Positions 20,205 through 30,945 are shown, numbered from the stretch's first letter. The stretch: DNA of 64,000 nt from Phytophthora sp. 'mugwort' (GCA_033558025.1 JAUCEF010000014.1:682001-746000), one strand, 5' to 3'. The notes: generated by a model from the sequence alone, not told the origin. A program made the numbers and translations.

Positions 20205-21724
20205 ATGCCCAAGAGCTACCCCAGCGACGTCAAGGCTGCCGTAGTTGCCCAAGTGCAGAGCGGCGAATCTGTTGATACCGGTTCAGCCGATTGGACGTTC
20301 CCAAGAGAACAATTAGCAAGTGGTCCTGAAAGCCAGACGGGGCAAGAGTCTCGCCGCCGTGGCCCGTCACCACCTAATAATCCAAACGTACCTACGACAT
20401 TAGGCCCTCTTCTTCTTTGAATTGAAGCTAATACTTTACGTTCAACTAAAGTAAAATAAGCCAGATGTTGAAGATATCAGAAAAGAAAATGCTGGCATTA
20501 GTAAAAAAAAAAACTGAGCTAATTTTTCAATGTACTATATTTTATCCTCCGTTACTCTTTAGGAGGTGACTGCCCCATATGTCCCTAGCGCATCCGAGCG
20601 TCATCTGTACGACTGGATTGTCGGTCGCCAACTGATCGGGCACCCCGTTGACCGTGCCGTCATTCTGAAGAAGGCGACCCAAATCTCGCTGCTTGTGGCC
20701 GGGACGAGCGTCGGTGACGGCTGGTACTCGCGCTTCGTGGGGCAGCATCCACAGCTATCAACGCGTATTACTCAGCTGCCTCCGAAGCGCAATTGAGTTA
20801 ACGGAGATGATATGGCTGCGCATTTCAGCACGTTGGCCAAGCTTGTGATTGAGCTGCGACTGGACAGCTCTTGAATTTTCAATATGGATGAGACTGCATT
20901 CCAAACGCGCAAGAAGTTTAAAAGGGTGGTTGCAGTGCGGGTGTTCGACGAACATCTGGTGCCTTGATCCGGCGGTGAACTTCCACCTTTGGAACGTTGC
21001 CTGTGGAAGCGCTGCCGGATTCGTGGTATCCCTACTTTCATAATGCCGGGCAAGACAGTTCAGTTGGACATCCTACAGGAGTGCGGGGAACCAAGTGCTG
21101 CGGTCACGACGTCTCCATCAGGGTTCATCAATACGTACCTTTTCCAGGCGTGGCTGAAAAGTTTTGCAAAGTCTGTACCAGACTCTGTCAAAAGGGCGCT
21201 CCTGCTCCTGCTCGACGGTTGTGGATCGCATTACTCAGCTGAGGTAATCGACACAGCCACCAGTCTTAATATATTACTGGTTTTGTTGCCTCCCAACGCT
21301 ACGCGTTCGGTGCAACCCCTTGACGTGGCGGTGTTCTCGACGCTTAAGGCCAAGTTATGCAGCTTTATTAAGGAAGTGGCGGAGGAGGACGATGATGGGT
21401 GCTACTCTATTGACAAGAAGACTGCGTTAGAGCTCGCCAGTATGGCTTGGCGTAGCAGCAAGATCAGCAGGAACATCACGATCGTTTCCGTGCATGTGGC
21501 ATTTATCCGCTGTCACTGGTAAACATGAATCGGCGGCTCCGCAACTACACCAGGAACGGCGCTCCAGAGCGCGTGCATCTCCAAGCTGGCTTCAGATGCG
21601 AGATATAATTGAGAGTGACGTTCTCGCTCTGTGCGCTCCTACCAGGAAAGACCCGGAAGCGAAAGCGAGCTTCCGTGGGCTGAAAGCTCTTGACGCACGA
21701 CTTGTCCGCAAAGTAGCAGCGTAG
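20205..21724 (+). pseudogene. Tc5/CENP-B-type DDE transposase, inactivated
   Basis: The N-terminal helix-turn-helix starts at ATG 20205 ([20 protein letters not shown]) and then frameshifts ([10 protein letters not shown] is in another frame). From 20566 one frame carries the Tc5-type DNA-binding part (SASERHLYDWIVGRQ) and the DDE core: first Asp in FNMDETAFQTRKKFK, second in LLLDGCGSHYS, third in PPNATRSVQPLDVAVFSTLK. This frame is cut by TGA at 20794, 20872 and 20965. A further frameshift near 21500 moves the C-terminus to another frame. All three catalytic Asp positions remain readable. The protein would cut and paste the element bounded at 19911 and 23089. Confidence 0.85.
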
Positions 21725-22156
21725 CCCGCCAATGCGACGACCAAGTCACAGAAGAAGTCGAAGCAATCTATGGCTGTTTGTGATGATATATCTGTAGCGA
21801 ACGCGGGCAGCATCGACGTCGTCTGTTCGGCCGTTGTCTAAGCACACAAGCATAGCAGAGCAAGTTTAGTCAGCACGTGCAACGTAAGCAATATCCAGCT
21901 CGTAATTAATACAATAACAGGCTCTTACCAGGCCCGAATGCTGGTTGTCGGAGGTTTCCACGAGCAATAGACCACTGGGTCTAGCGTCTCCACCCTGTCT
22001 AGCTTCTGGTCTGGTCAACATCCCCCACGCGTCTCCCCATTCTCCAGCCCCTCACGTCCTTGCCAGGTATCTTGAGCGTCGCGAACAAGATCGCGCTGGG
22101 AGGGTACTTGGCCAGAAACCTATCTGTGCCTCCCACAGCACCGGAGCCTAGTCCTG

Positions 22157-22283
22157 TTTTGTGACCCACAAGTGCAGCTTGCCCCCGTCCAGCTTGCCCC
22201 CGTCCTGCTTGATGACCCGCACGTCCAGCTTGCCCACGTCCTGTTTGGTGATCTGCAAGTAAAGCTTGCCCACGTCCGGCTTT
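22157..22283. repeat. Minisatellite inside the Tc5-like element, about 36-bp unit
   Basis: AGCTTGCCCMCGTCC recurs at about 22176, 22191, 22227 and 22263 within a longer unit of about 36 bp that also carries a TTGRTGAYCYGCAMGT block. On the minus strand one frame reads a repeated GKLxVxxxKQD peptide (GKLYLQITKQDVGKLDVRV), so it may derive from coding sequence. Confidence 0.6.
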
Positions 22284-22373
22284 CCCACGACTATACCCCA
22301 TCCACAGAAAAACAGCTTGTCGGCGCTGTGGAGAAGAGGATGCTGACGTGCACCTCATCCAGGCAGAAGCGGC

Positions 22374-22742
22374 TTACGATGAAAAACTGCACGCCACAAC
22401 GCTCCTGAGCGTCCCGCGGTGGCGCGTGCACGAGGACCTGGTCGCGAGGGAACGAGGGAGCTTGCCGTTGAAGGCGCTCCAGCGCACGAAGGCCACGGAC
22501 GCGCGGTTGCCTGAGGGCGCCAGGCGCGAGAGCAGGGTGAAGCCATCGCTGCCATACAGGGCAATCTCTGTCTGTGTGGGATCGGACAGCACGTTGCGGC
22601 CGTCGATGCGCGTCAGCTCCACGCTCGCGCCGCCATTGTCCGTCCTGTTAGATCTTGAGTACGGTAAAAATTTGGCCCTCGTGGGCAGGGCTCGGCAGCG
22701 CTTGGGCGTGAATGCGGCGTCTCCAACGGCCATAGTTTTCAT
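22374..22742 (-). pseudogene. Apparently captured host coding exon inside the Tc5-like element
   Basis: An open minus-strand frame of 122 residues (MKTMAVGDAAFTPKRCRALP onward) has strongly GC-biased third positions from about residue 35 to 105 (NGGASVELTRIDGRNVLSDP; VAFVRWSAFNGKLPRS), the pattern of a real oomycete exon and unlike the surrounding transposon. It lies opposite to the transposase and within the element ends. The minisatellite next to it also reads as protein on the minus strand. I do not recognise the family. It could instead be an ordinary gene interrupted by nested insertions. Confidence 0.45.
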
Positions 22743-23089
22743 GAATACATATACTTCATGAATTGATTAAAAACAATAATATAGGCTTAAGCAGCTTATC
22801 TAACCCTGATGCCACATACCTTTCGAAGACCGGTGCCAGCAACCGGCCCACTACTGAAATCAAGATTAAAAGGGGCCTAAAACTGATTGGAGGGCAATTT
22901 GCATGGTCTGATCTGACGGAGTCCTTTTCACGCGTTATTACTGGTCTGTGGTACGGAAATATCTAGACAAAAACGTCGAGCTGTCAGCTTCTAAGAATTG
23001 TCACGTTTCGATACTCTACTGAAACCAGTGCAGCGTTCTGACCAAAAGTTTAGGATGATGCGTTGGCGGCCCAAAACTGGTCATTTCCC

Positions 23090-23734
23090 TAACATTTTAC
23101 CACTCCGTCACAAAAATATAAAACGCAGCACAAAATGTAAATCGGAGCAAAAATAATTACTTATCAGCAGATTACTATTTGGTATGCGAATGTGATTGAA
23201 CCATCAAGAGGATGTCCATTTGGGACTAGCCAATTGAAACATGCTGGCGGCTCGGGTAGCACAGCATTTGCAAGCAGATGATTGATGGCTCGATTCCATC
23301 CAGCGCCCTATCTTCGCGTAAGGTTCGTCGCTCGTCCGTCCGCTGCAGTCCGTTTCACGCACCCATTTCGTAAGACGACCCTAATAACAGACGCAGTAGC
23401 GGTGACAGGACTTAGATTTTTTTTCTAGGTACACGAGAACAATGTGAGCTAGAGAGGATGCAAAAGAGCTTTTGTACTTTTGCATACGAATCTGATATGC
23501 TACGGCACTAGCCATGTGACGAGGCGAAGACTTAAACTTGAAGATCGAAACGTCGCGGAATTGGGTATCCTTCGGAAGGAAAGGACTGCCCGGAAGCCAA
23601 GCGCGGGGTATGCCTTTCAGGAATGTTCAGAACAATGCGTGTTTCAACTTGTGTTTTTTATTGTTTTTGAGTTAGATGCCAGAACCCCCCCCCCCCCCCG
23701 GTGTAAACCTGAGTCTTCTACCAAACTACTAGAG
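23090..23734. other. Gene-poor stretch with a tRNA-like repeat and a C17 run
   Basis: A possible tRNA-derived repeat lies at 23250-23350 (listed separately) and a C17 homopolymer near 23684-23699. No supported gene. Confidence 0.4.
23250..23350 (+). repeat. Possible tRNA-derived SINE fragment
   Basis: The stretch has an A-box-like TAGCACAGCATT and a near-consensus B box GGCTCGATTCC, followed by a GTCCGTCCG-rich tail. The boxes are closer together than in a normal tRNA and no cloverleaf closes, so this is not called a tRNA gene. tRNA-derived SINEs are known from Phytophthora. Confidence 0.3.
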
Positions 23735-25600
23735 CTAATCTGAAATGCAACAAATGAAAAATTCACATACAAAAACAAAGTTAAAGAGATCCCAAGGAGG
23801 CACAACACCACCTTCAAAAAGTACCGCGGGCTCACAGGGAAGTCTCTGGTGGCACGAAGTAGGTGCGGTGCCAAGGTTGAGCGCGTCCCCGAGTAATGTC
23901 CTCCAGTAGTGTGATATAGTGGTGAGCGTGTCTCTCGATGACTCCACGAACGTCGGAAGGTTTAGTCTCCGGTTATCGAAAGTGCACTTTAACTCTCGGT
24001 TGTAGCGCTCGATCGGGTTATTGGTCCAGTTAACGATCTGCTGGTTAATACCGCGCATATTCCAGAGCCGCGGAAGGATCAAGTCAAGCCACGTGCGTCG
24101 AAAAGAGGTCCAGAAAGTAGTCCACTTCTCTTCGCTGTACCCAATTCCTCGCTCGGAAAATGATTCGCGGATATGAGTGATGACATGATTCGAGGTCGTG
24201 AGGCAGCACGCTGAGGATATGCAGCATTCCACAGCGCATGACAGTCGAAATCGCTTCAGTCGGAGTTGAGTCATCCGACGGCGGACCGCTTGCTTGAAGT
24301 GAAAAAGACACCCCACACTTGTGCAAACGACTTCTTCGGCTTATAGTGGACACCCGATATACCGGCACGGGTGTACCACCCAGAAAAAGCGACCTTCCGA
24401 TTCTGGCTACCATTTTCCGTACCGGTATAAGTACAGGGTAAACGCAAAATATGTACGGTACTACCGATGCATTTCTATAAGAAAATCTATTCTGAGTCAT
24501 CAATGTCGTCGTCCGAGTACACCCCACAATAATAACGTCAATGATACACGGTTGGCGTACGTTTCGATGAGGTCCGCTGCTACCATGTCCACCTTGGGTG
24601 AGTAGCGGCTCATAAGCTTTCTTGTAGCCATTAGCGATAGGCTCCACGGACAAGCTGTCCAACACGGAGCGGATCCATTGCACTGGTCTTCAAGTTTCTC
24701 TTCTCACGCAGCCACCTTGACACAAGTTTACGTCTAGATCCGAAATATGAGTCGCTAAGGTCGGGGTAGAAATCATGGATAATCTTAGCGACGTCTTTGG
24801 ACTCCTCCAAAGTTCGAGGGACAGTCAGCTTATCGCGTGCGGAGACAGGCGTCCGCTTTTTACAGTGAGACGCTTTGTTTGATGTTCGGCGCATCTATCG
24901 AATGTCTGGCTGAAGGGCACGCCCCCATACCGGTATATTACCAATACTTTTGTATCGAAACAACAGCAGCGGAAGTTATAAGCCGAGGCCGCGAAAGAGT
25001 GTAAATGCTGCAATATGATTGGACGCTCTTATATGAAGGTGTCCAGTACAGGTCGAGGAAGTCGGTACTTGAAATTGGTCCCGCGCTGAATTAATGAGCG
25101 CACGCTCGAGGTCACAAGTGATTGTGGCTGACTGCATGTTCATGCCGGGTGCCACTTCGACGCAATGAAAGCAGTGCCACCAGGACCATTCGGTCGTGCA
25201 AGTTGTCAGCATTTGTAACACAAGGCACGTAACAGCGAGACTCTCGGTCATACAACACGACTATCACGCACTGATAGAACAAGGGTGGCACACACCGAAA
25301 TGGCGTCGACGAACAGTGAAACGTTGGCATAAGTGAGTAGACGAATCAGCGCTGGATGACCCCACTCGAGGATTCGTTCTAGAACCTCCCCACCAGCGTA
25401 GGTGAAGTTGAATCGGCCAAACTGGGACCCATCTCGAGCCAATGATAGCGGGGGGACTTCAACTTGTCGGGAAATGGCTTGACAGGGAGTCCATGTCGAC
25501 CGCGGTAATAGCTGCACCGCAGGTCGTCTTGACATCCAGGCATAACACTTGATCAACTGGTATCCGTTCCAATGAATGGTCGTCTTGAACGGACTCATTT
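23735..25600 (-). pseudogene. MULE-type transposase, broken and interrupted by an insertion
   Basis: On the minus strand the N-terminal side (25248-25598) reads GSQFGRFNFTYAGGEV and RLLTYANVSLFVDAISV, the start of the MULE DDE core. A frameshift leads to CVIVVLYDRESRCYVPCV and then TCDLERALINSARDQFQ (second catalytic Asp). The C-terminal side (23735-24316) resumes with GCLFHFKQAVRRRM, NPIERYNRELKCTFDNRRLN. In related transposases those two blocks are adjacent, so the roughly 700 bases between (about 24317-25050) are an insertion. The transposase is dead through frameshifts, stops and the insertion. Confidence 0.8.
24317..25050. mobile_element. Insertion within the MULE transposase
   Basis: The stretch splits two motif blocks that should be contiguous. 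It contains inverted TCGGCTTATA (24336-24345) and TATAAGCCGA (24977-24986), many CGGTA/TACCG motifs like those near 15.2-15.5 kb, and a minus-strand frame (24631-24894) reading IIHDFYPDLSDSYFGSRRKL, then VSRWLREKRN, which looks like a helix-turn-helix of a transposase. Exact ends and family are not known. Confidence 0.5.
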
Positions 25601-26688
25601 CCTCCTCGTTCTAGCTCATGGGAGCTGGGCGAAGTTAATTTTGAGAGTCAGGTGGACTACGTTGCTGCTATCCCTACGCGGATCGCGCATTGAGACGCAA
25701 CTACAAATTATCATGTGAGTGTGCGACACAAACCAGGTGTCTAAGGATTTATAGATATCCCATCGTGAGTTAGGAGTGTGTAGCTCAAAGCACCACAGTT
25801 TTACCAGTTGGTCCACAACATTAGCTAACGAACATCCATTTGCCTAAGAAAAAATCAAGAACTGGTCGATAAAATAGATTTTTAGTCTAGACCAAATTAA
25901 GGAATTGTATGGATCGCTTGGGACTAATGTCGAACAAATTTTCTGATCAGGCCGTTGATCCGAATCTATTGTTAAATTACTGTGATATATTTGGATCCCT
26001 GACCCGGTTCAATTCGGTATTACGTAGACCCCATACAGTATGAAATCTACCGTGTTCTGCTGCTTATTTGTTGCTAAGTTTAAATAAATGAGGCGGCTAC
26101 TGCTGCTGATAATACAGTGTTGCCTCGCGGTTGTGCCGGTGGCAACATTCCTAATACTGATTGTCTCTATCATTTTCAGCTAAAAGTCTGAGATTCAGTA
26201 AGAAAAGTGTGAAGAAAATCTAAAGTTAACTAAATGTTGGGTTTGGAAAAATTTAGTGCAATTTCGCCCCCTGTAAACTCAACTACTGGCAGTTTAGATT
26301 TTGTCAGTTGAGGGATTAACGTTGACAAGCCTATTAATGGGAAGTGCAGCAGAGAAAAACTTTTGTCCCATTGTAATATAGGCGGTTGGCATTGCCTCTT
26401 GAAGTGTGCTAAAGCAGTTCATTTCCATAGTATTTTTTTGTTTCCACTATTGTGCGTTGTATTAGAAATTTCCGCTATCGATTATTGTAGTTGAACGTGA
26501 TAATCGACACATACGTACCTCTACGCTACGAGTGGTAAATCAATACAGCACAACTCTCAGTTTGTCTAGGAATCGGCTAAGCCGCAAGTTTGACATTACC
26601 AATTCAAAAGTACGGTCAGGGATTAGAAAGTAGTTTAGAGGAATGCCCTGATGCAAACAGGTTAAGGTGGACCAGGTACGAATTATGT
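25601..26688. other. Gene-poor AT-rich stretch
   Basis: No supported gene or repeat. The right end is the 3' flank of the C2-domain gene. Confidence 0.4.
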
Positions 26689-27985
26689 TCAATAAGACGG
26701 CGCTTGACGTCCGAATGGCAGCTCTCGAGGATTGCCTTCTTTGTCGGTGAAAAGCCACTTCTCGATCGCTTGTAGCGCCGATGGTGTTTTCTGTGGTGTA
26801 CTAGAAAATGACCGGCCGGTTCGTCTTGGCCGTCGCTGAGCAGGGACAGCCTGTCGTTGCTTGAATGAAAAAAACTGACTTGACGTCATTTCAGCGCCTT
26901 CTACATTTTGCGGCGTCTTAGAAGCAGGCGTGGAAGCACTTGATGGCGCTACTGGCAACAGCCAATTGGCAATGCGATCTGAGAGAGAGCTCACCTGCTT
27001 CTCCGTGTCGACGACACGCTGTCTCTTGACTCGCGGAGCTTCGTGCATCTCGACATTCATCGACAGATTCTCCACACTCCCGCGCTTCCGCATACCAGTA
27101 GCAGACGGGAATGATGCAACCGCCGAAAACCTGGTCGACGCTGTCCGTTCCGGCATCTCCTCAGGGACAACCTCCTTGCCTTGCAGCGGCTTCTGCCGCG
27201 ACACGCCGGAATTCCTCAATTCCGTCGTCGGCAACCCGATCAGATTCTGATGCCGACCTAGAAACAAATGCAGCTCGTTCGCTTGGTTCTGCAACAGCTC
27301 CAACTCCAATTCCAAGGCAGAAATCTGCAGCCCACGAAGAAAAAGGTCACAAACACAAACATCAGTGATTCTGCATCACTCCAACTAAAAAACAAATATT
27401 CCGTACCGGCGATCGTTGAAATCTACAGCTGAACAAAATTTCACTGATAGTGGACTTGTCGTATTTCCTCAGCACGTGCCACTTCTCCATGGGGCGTTGG
27501 TCTTGTAGTCTCGCCAGTGGCAAGATAAACGTGCCCACCAGTTCATCCGCGCCGATCCTCTCCTCTTGCATCACGTCGACTCGCAACGTCCCCACTGCTG
27601 CCGGCAGCCTTTCAAAAAGCATTTTCTCGCTCCATCGGGGCGTATAGCCGACAGGTTTCTTTGTGGTCATTTTCTGTTCCATAACTGTGGTGCTCTGCAA
27701 CTGTTCTTCTTCGCTGCTGTTGACCGCCGCGGCCACGACCTCCACCGTCACACGGACGTACGTCCGCTGGCCCGATAGGAATCCCGCCTTAAAGAGCATG
27801 TTGCGCCCTGCCTCCACCTTCACCTCCAGCCGCGCCACACTCAGTCCGTTGTCCAGACGCTCATCTACGCCCACCACGGTGTTGTAGCGCAGCTCGTGCC
27901 GCAGTTGTCGCAGCTCCGCGGTCTTGGCTGAGCGCGTCTCCTCCAGGCGGTGGATGCGCGCCGCCACGTCGTCTACGGCGCTCAT
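26689..27985 (-). CDS. C2-domain protein with coiled-coil start and disordered tail
   Basis: Exon 1 is 27407-27985 and exon 2 is 26689-27324; the 82-nt intron runs from GTACGG to GGCTGCAG and splicing joins RFQRSP to ISALELELELLQNQ in frame. The product is 404 residues. ATG 27985 is used because the frame upstream has no ATG. Residues 1-35 form a short coiled coil (VAARIHRLEETRSAKTAELR). A C2 domain follows at about 55-190 (LEVKVEAGRNMLFKAG; RTYVRVTVEV; TPRWSEKMLFERL; DELVGTFILPLARL). The second exon is a helix followed by a basic, Ser/Pro-rich tail without known domains. The Asp residues of Ca-binding C2 domains are not obvious, so it may be a Ca-independent type that binds lipid or protein. 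Confidence 0.8.
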
Positions 27986-28971
27986 TATGTATGGGGTAGA
28001 AGAGGGAGGAGGAGGGGAAGGACGAGTGCGAGCAGCAGCTCGGAACTTGGGTCCGAGTAACGGCGGAAAAGGTTGCAAGGAATTGGGAAACTCAGACTCG
28101 GATATCCGACTATATTTCGCGAGCGCCAATCAGAACGCGGGGATAAGAAGAGGCTGTAGGTTTCGTACAGAACCTATCCGCGGTTGGTACACGTTAGGGT
28201 GAAGAGCTTGGATCATACAAACGCACTGCGATGCATGTTCGGTGGTGGCGATCAACTTCTATATGGTTTACTGCTGTTGCGAACACTTACAAAACCAGAT
28301 TGAAATTATGAAGCAGTTGTTTAGCACCAGCAAATAATACACCTGATAACCAAATCAAATCAGCATTCTCTGCGTGCATGTATTGATTCCACACGCTAAA
28401 TCCAAAAAGTGTGCCTTGCATACAATATCTAACCACTCTGCTGGACTGGTGTAAAGCCTTTTATGAGGATCATACTAAGTGCCATTAGCTAGTGTTATTG
28501 AGCTGAGATACGCAAGACTTGAGCATTTGTTACGTATATTATTTTGTCTTCACAGCAGCCAAACTTCCAGCCTGACCCGGATGTAGCTCAAGCGGCGCAT
28601 GAGAGGTATATGCGCTGTATATTCCCCGTTCGTCGAAGGCCAAGTGTTTTGAAGCACTCTGCCGTTCTTGCTCAGAAGTAACCATACGAAGTGAAAGCAA
28701 GAAGTAGCACGACTGAAAAATACGTGCGCCTCTGATTAGCTATAATTCCAAAGTTTTGGCTAATCGTTGAGCGTTTCGCCTTATTTACGAAATGCTTAGA
28801 TGCGTTCGGCGATTGGACAAAACCATTTCCCTCTCTTTCATTGGCAGAAACCCTACGATGGTCACAAAAACAAGGAGCCCCGGTGGTCTCGCCACCCGCC
28901 GCCCGGTCCTGCGGCCCCTGTCCGCCCGTTCAGTGCAAGAAATCTCCGGTCCTCTCGTTCACTCGTTCACT
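27986..28971. other. Shared 5' region of the C2 and COX6B genes
   Basis: The two genes are divergent, so promoters of both lie here. A pyrimidine-rich CCATTTCCCTCTCTTTC at about 28822-28838 lies 135-150 bases upstream of the COX6B start and could mark its transcription start. A tRNA A-box-like TAGCTCAAGCGG occurs near 28583. No other gene is seen. Confidence 0.4.
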
Positions 28972-29323
28972 ATGCCTGCTGAAGAAGCCAAGCTTAAGAC
29001 CACGCCACTGGACCCGCGGTTCCCCAACCAGAACCAGTCGCAGCACTGCTGGACGCGCTACAACGAGTACGTGCTCTGCCTCAAGAACAACGACGGTGAC
29101 GAGGACGCGTGCAAGACATACTTCCAGTACGCCGCCTCGCTCTGCCCCAGCGCCTGGGTACGTTTTACTGCTGCATTCTGCGACTTGCGTGAGTGCTTCG
29201 CTTTGCTCCATTATTACAGTAACTGACCCTTTTGCCTTGGTCATCGATCATCAGGTGGACCGCTGGAACGAGCAGCGCGAGGAGGGCACGTTCCAAGGCG
29301 TGCAGTACTTCAAGGAGGAGTAA
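28972..29323 (+). CDS. COX6B: Cytochrome c oxidase subunit 6B
   Basis: Exon 1 is 28972-29157 and exon 2 is 29255-29323, with a 97-nt intron (GTACG to CATCAG). The 84-residue product starts MPAEEAKLKTTPLDPRFPNQ and has the twin CHCH motif of COX6B: C-x9-C in HCWTRYNEYVLC and C-x10-C in CKTYFQYAASLC, followed by PSAW and VDRWNEQREEGTFQG, which are conserved in the family. The protein is a nuclear-encoded subunit on the intermembrane-space face of complex IV, imported through the Mia40 disulfide relay. The intron falls between PSAW and VDRW. The open frame upstream of the ATG is 5' UTR. Confidence 0.95.
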
Positions 29324-29652
29324 ACTACTCCGTCCTTTAATGCTGCGTCTTCTGCCTCTCTTCTTTACCTCCTCGTGCCTGAAGGTCTGAGACTAGCTCT
29401 GTCGACTCTAGTCAACGTAGAGTGTCGCTCTTGCTCATTTACCCAGACCCCAAAACGGGTAAGGATAGCACAAATTCTCATTAAAAATGAACCTTGCCAC
29501 TTTCGGCCTTCAAGACATGATGCAGTGTTCATCATTAACCTGCTTTTTTTTTTTACTACTAAGTAATATTAACGCCAACAAAAAATCATTGCAATCGACA
29601 TTACCGGCATTATGCCACTTAAAATACCACGCCACGCTATAGTTTCGGTAGG
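29324..29652. other. Intergenic between COX6B and QTRT1
   Basis: Both genes are on the plus strand. The stretch holds the COX6B 3' UTR and an AT-rich promoter. No further feature is seen. Confidence 0.4.
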
Positions 29653-30945
29653 ATGGCTCTGGACCAATTATGCTGTCATGTTTCTACCACATATCGGTAT
29701 TTGTCAACCGCGAGTATGAAAATGCCGACCGCTTTGTCCTTCGAGGTGCTGGGGCGCCATCATCGCGCACGGGCGGCGACACTCACGCTGCCACACGGAG
29801 AAGTACGCACACCCGTGTTCATGCCCGTGGGTACCCAAGGAGCCATCAAGGGGCTGACCACGCTTCAGATGCAGGAGAAGCCTGTGGATTGCCAGATCTT
29901 CCTTTCCAACACGTATCATTTGGCATTGCGTCCTGGCACTGAAGTTCTCGCACAGTTGCCGGGCAAACTGCACGAGTTTATGCAGTGGCCACGCAACCTC
30001 TTGACCGACTCGGGAGGGTTCCAGATGGTGAGTCTCTCGCGACTGTGCGAGGTGTCAGAGCATGGCGTGCAGTTTGAGAGCTTTGTCGACGGATCCACAA
30101 TGGTCTTGACTCCAGAGGCCTCAATCGCCCATCAGAACCGTATTGGAGCGGATATTATCATGGCATTGGACGACGTCGTATCGAGTTTGGCAGACGATGA
30201 TGAACGCTTCAAGGAAGCTTGTGGACGCACGGTGCGATGGTTGGATCGCTGTATTAAGGCACACGCTCATCCGGACAAACAGAATTTGTTTGGTATCGTG
30301 CAGGGCGGACTGGATGTGAGTGAAGGAGGACTACGGGACCAGTGTCTGAGTGAACTGATTAAGCGTGACTTGCCCGGATACGCTATCGGTGGCTTGGCAG
30401 GTGGGGAATCCAAGGAGGCGTTCTGGAAAGTGGTCGCTAAGTGTACGGCTCAATTACCGGACAACAAGCCTCGCTATCTGATGGGTGTTGGGTATCCGTT
30501 AGATCTTGTCGTGTGCTCGGCGCTAGGTGTCGACATGTTTGACTGTGTGTATCCAACACGCACGGCGCGATTCGGCACGGCGATTGTGCCCTCGGGGCTG
30601 CTGAAGCTCAAAAATGCAAAGTGTGAAGACGATGAACGACCGATTGATGACACATGCGAGTGTTTTGTATGCAAAAAGTATTCGAGAGCCTATTTGCGTG
30701 TGCTACTGAAGAAAGAGGAAACGTTTGGTGACACGGAGGAGACGACAGGCAGCATTGGTGCTCATCTCATCACATACCATAACGTCACGTACATGCTGAA
30801 CCTCATGCGCCGTCTTCGACAGTCCATTATTGACGAGAAATTTGAGCAATTCGTGCAGAATTTCATGCTGCAGCAGTTCCCAGAGCGCAATTACCCTCAA
30901 TGGGCCGTCGACGCGCTCACCGAGGCCAAGATTTCGCTTGAGTGA
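29653..30945 (+). CDS. QTRT1: Queuine tRNA-ribosyltransferase catalytic subunit (TGT)
   Basis: An intronless 430-residue protein. The first ATG (29653) adds 23 residues before KMPTALSFEVLGRHHRARAA; ATG 29716 or 29722 would give the length typical of eukaryotic QTRT1 (about 405), so the extra N-terminus may be a targeting peptide or untranslated. Catalytic residues are Asp119 in LLTDSGGFQMVS and nucleophile Asp297 in MFDCVYPTRTARFG. Substrate-pocket motifs are FGIVQGGL and GYAIGGLAGGE. The zinc site is C335-x-C337-x2-C340 with His376 in LITYHN; the spacing from the last Cys to the His is 35 instead of the usual 25. The enzyme replaces G34 by queuine in tRNAs with GUN anticodons, normally with a QTRT2 partner. 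The C-terminal IDEKFEQFVQNFM is the eukaryotic type. Confidence 0.95.
   Translation: MALDQLCCHVSTTYRYLSTASMKMPTALSFEVLGRHHRARAATLTLPHGEVRTPVFMPVGTQGAIKGLTTLQMQEKPVDCQIFLSNTYHLALRPGTEVLAQLPGKLHEFMQWPRNLLTDSGGFQMVSLSRLCEVSEHGVQFESFVDGSTMVLTPEASIAHQNRIGADIIMALDDVVSSLADDDERFKEACGRTVRWLDRCIKAHAHPDKQNLFGIVQGGLDVSEGGLRDQCLSELIKRDLPGYAIGGLAGGESKEAFWKVVAKCTAQLPDNKPRYLMGVGYPLDLVVCSALGVDMFDCVYPTRTARFGTAIVPSGLLKLKNAKCEDDERPIDDTCECFVCKKYSRAYLRVLLKKEETFGDTEETTGSIGAHLITYHNVTYMLNLMRRLRQSIIDEKFEQFVQNFMLQQFPERNYPQWAVDALTEAKISLE

Larger units (their letters stand above)
19911..23089. mobile_element. Tc5-like (pogo superfamily) DNA transposon, full length but dead
   Basis: The ends GGGAAATGACCAGT (19911-19924) and ACTGGTCATTTCCC (23076-23089) are perfect inverted repeats, and similarity extends inward (GGGCCGCC on both sides). 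The element is flanked by TAA at 19908-19910 and 23090-23092, a 3-bp duplication matching the TNA target of Tc5-type elements. It is 3179 bp long. Inside are a broken CENP-B/Tc5-type transposase (plus strand), a minisatellite and a minus-strand coding exon that looks captured. Confidence 0.85.

Noticed and set aside
28575..28640. tRNA gene suggested by the A-box TAGCTCAAGCGG
   Set aside because: No acceptor stem closes and the B-box-like GTTCGTCGAA is poor; at most a SINE fragment.
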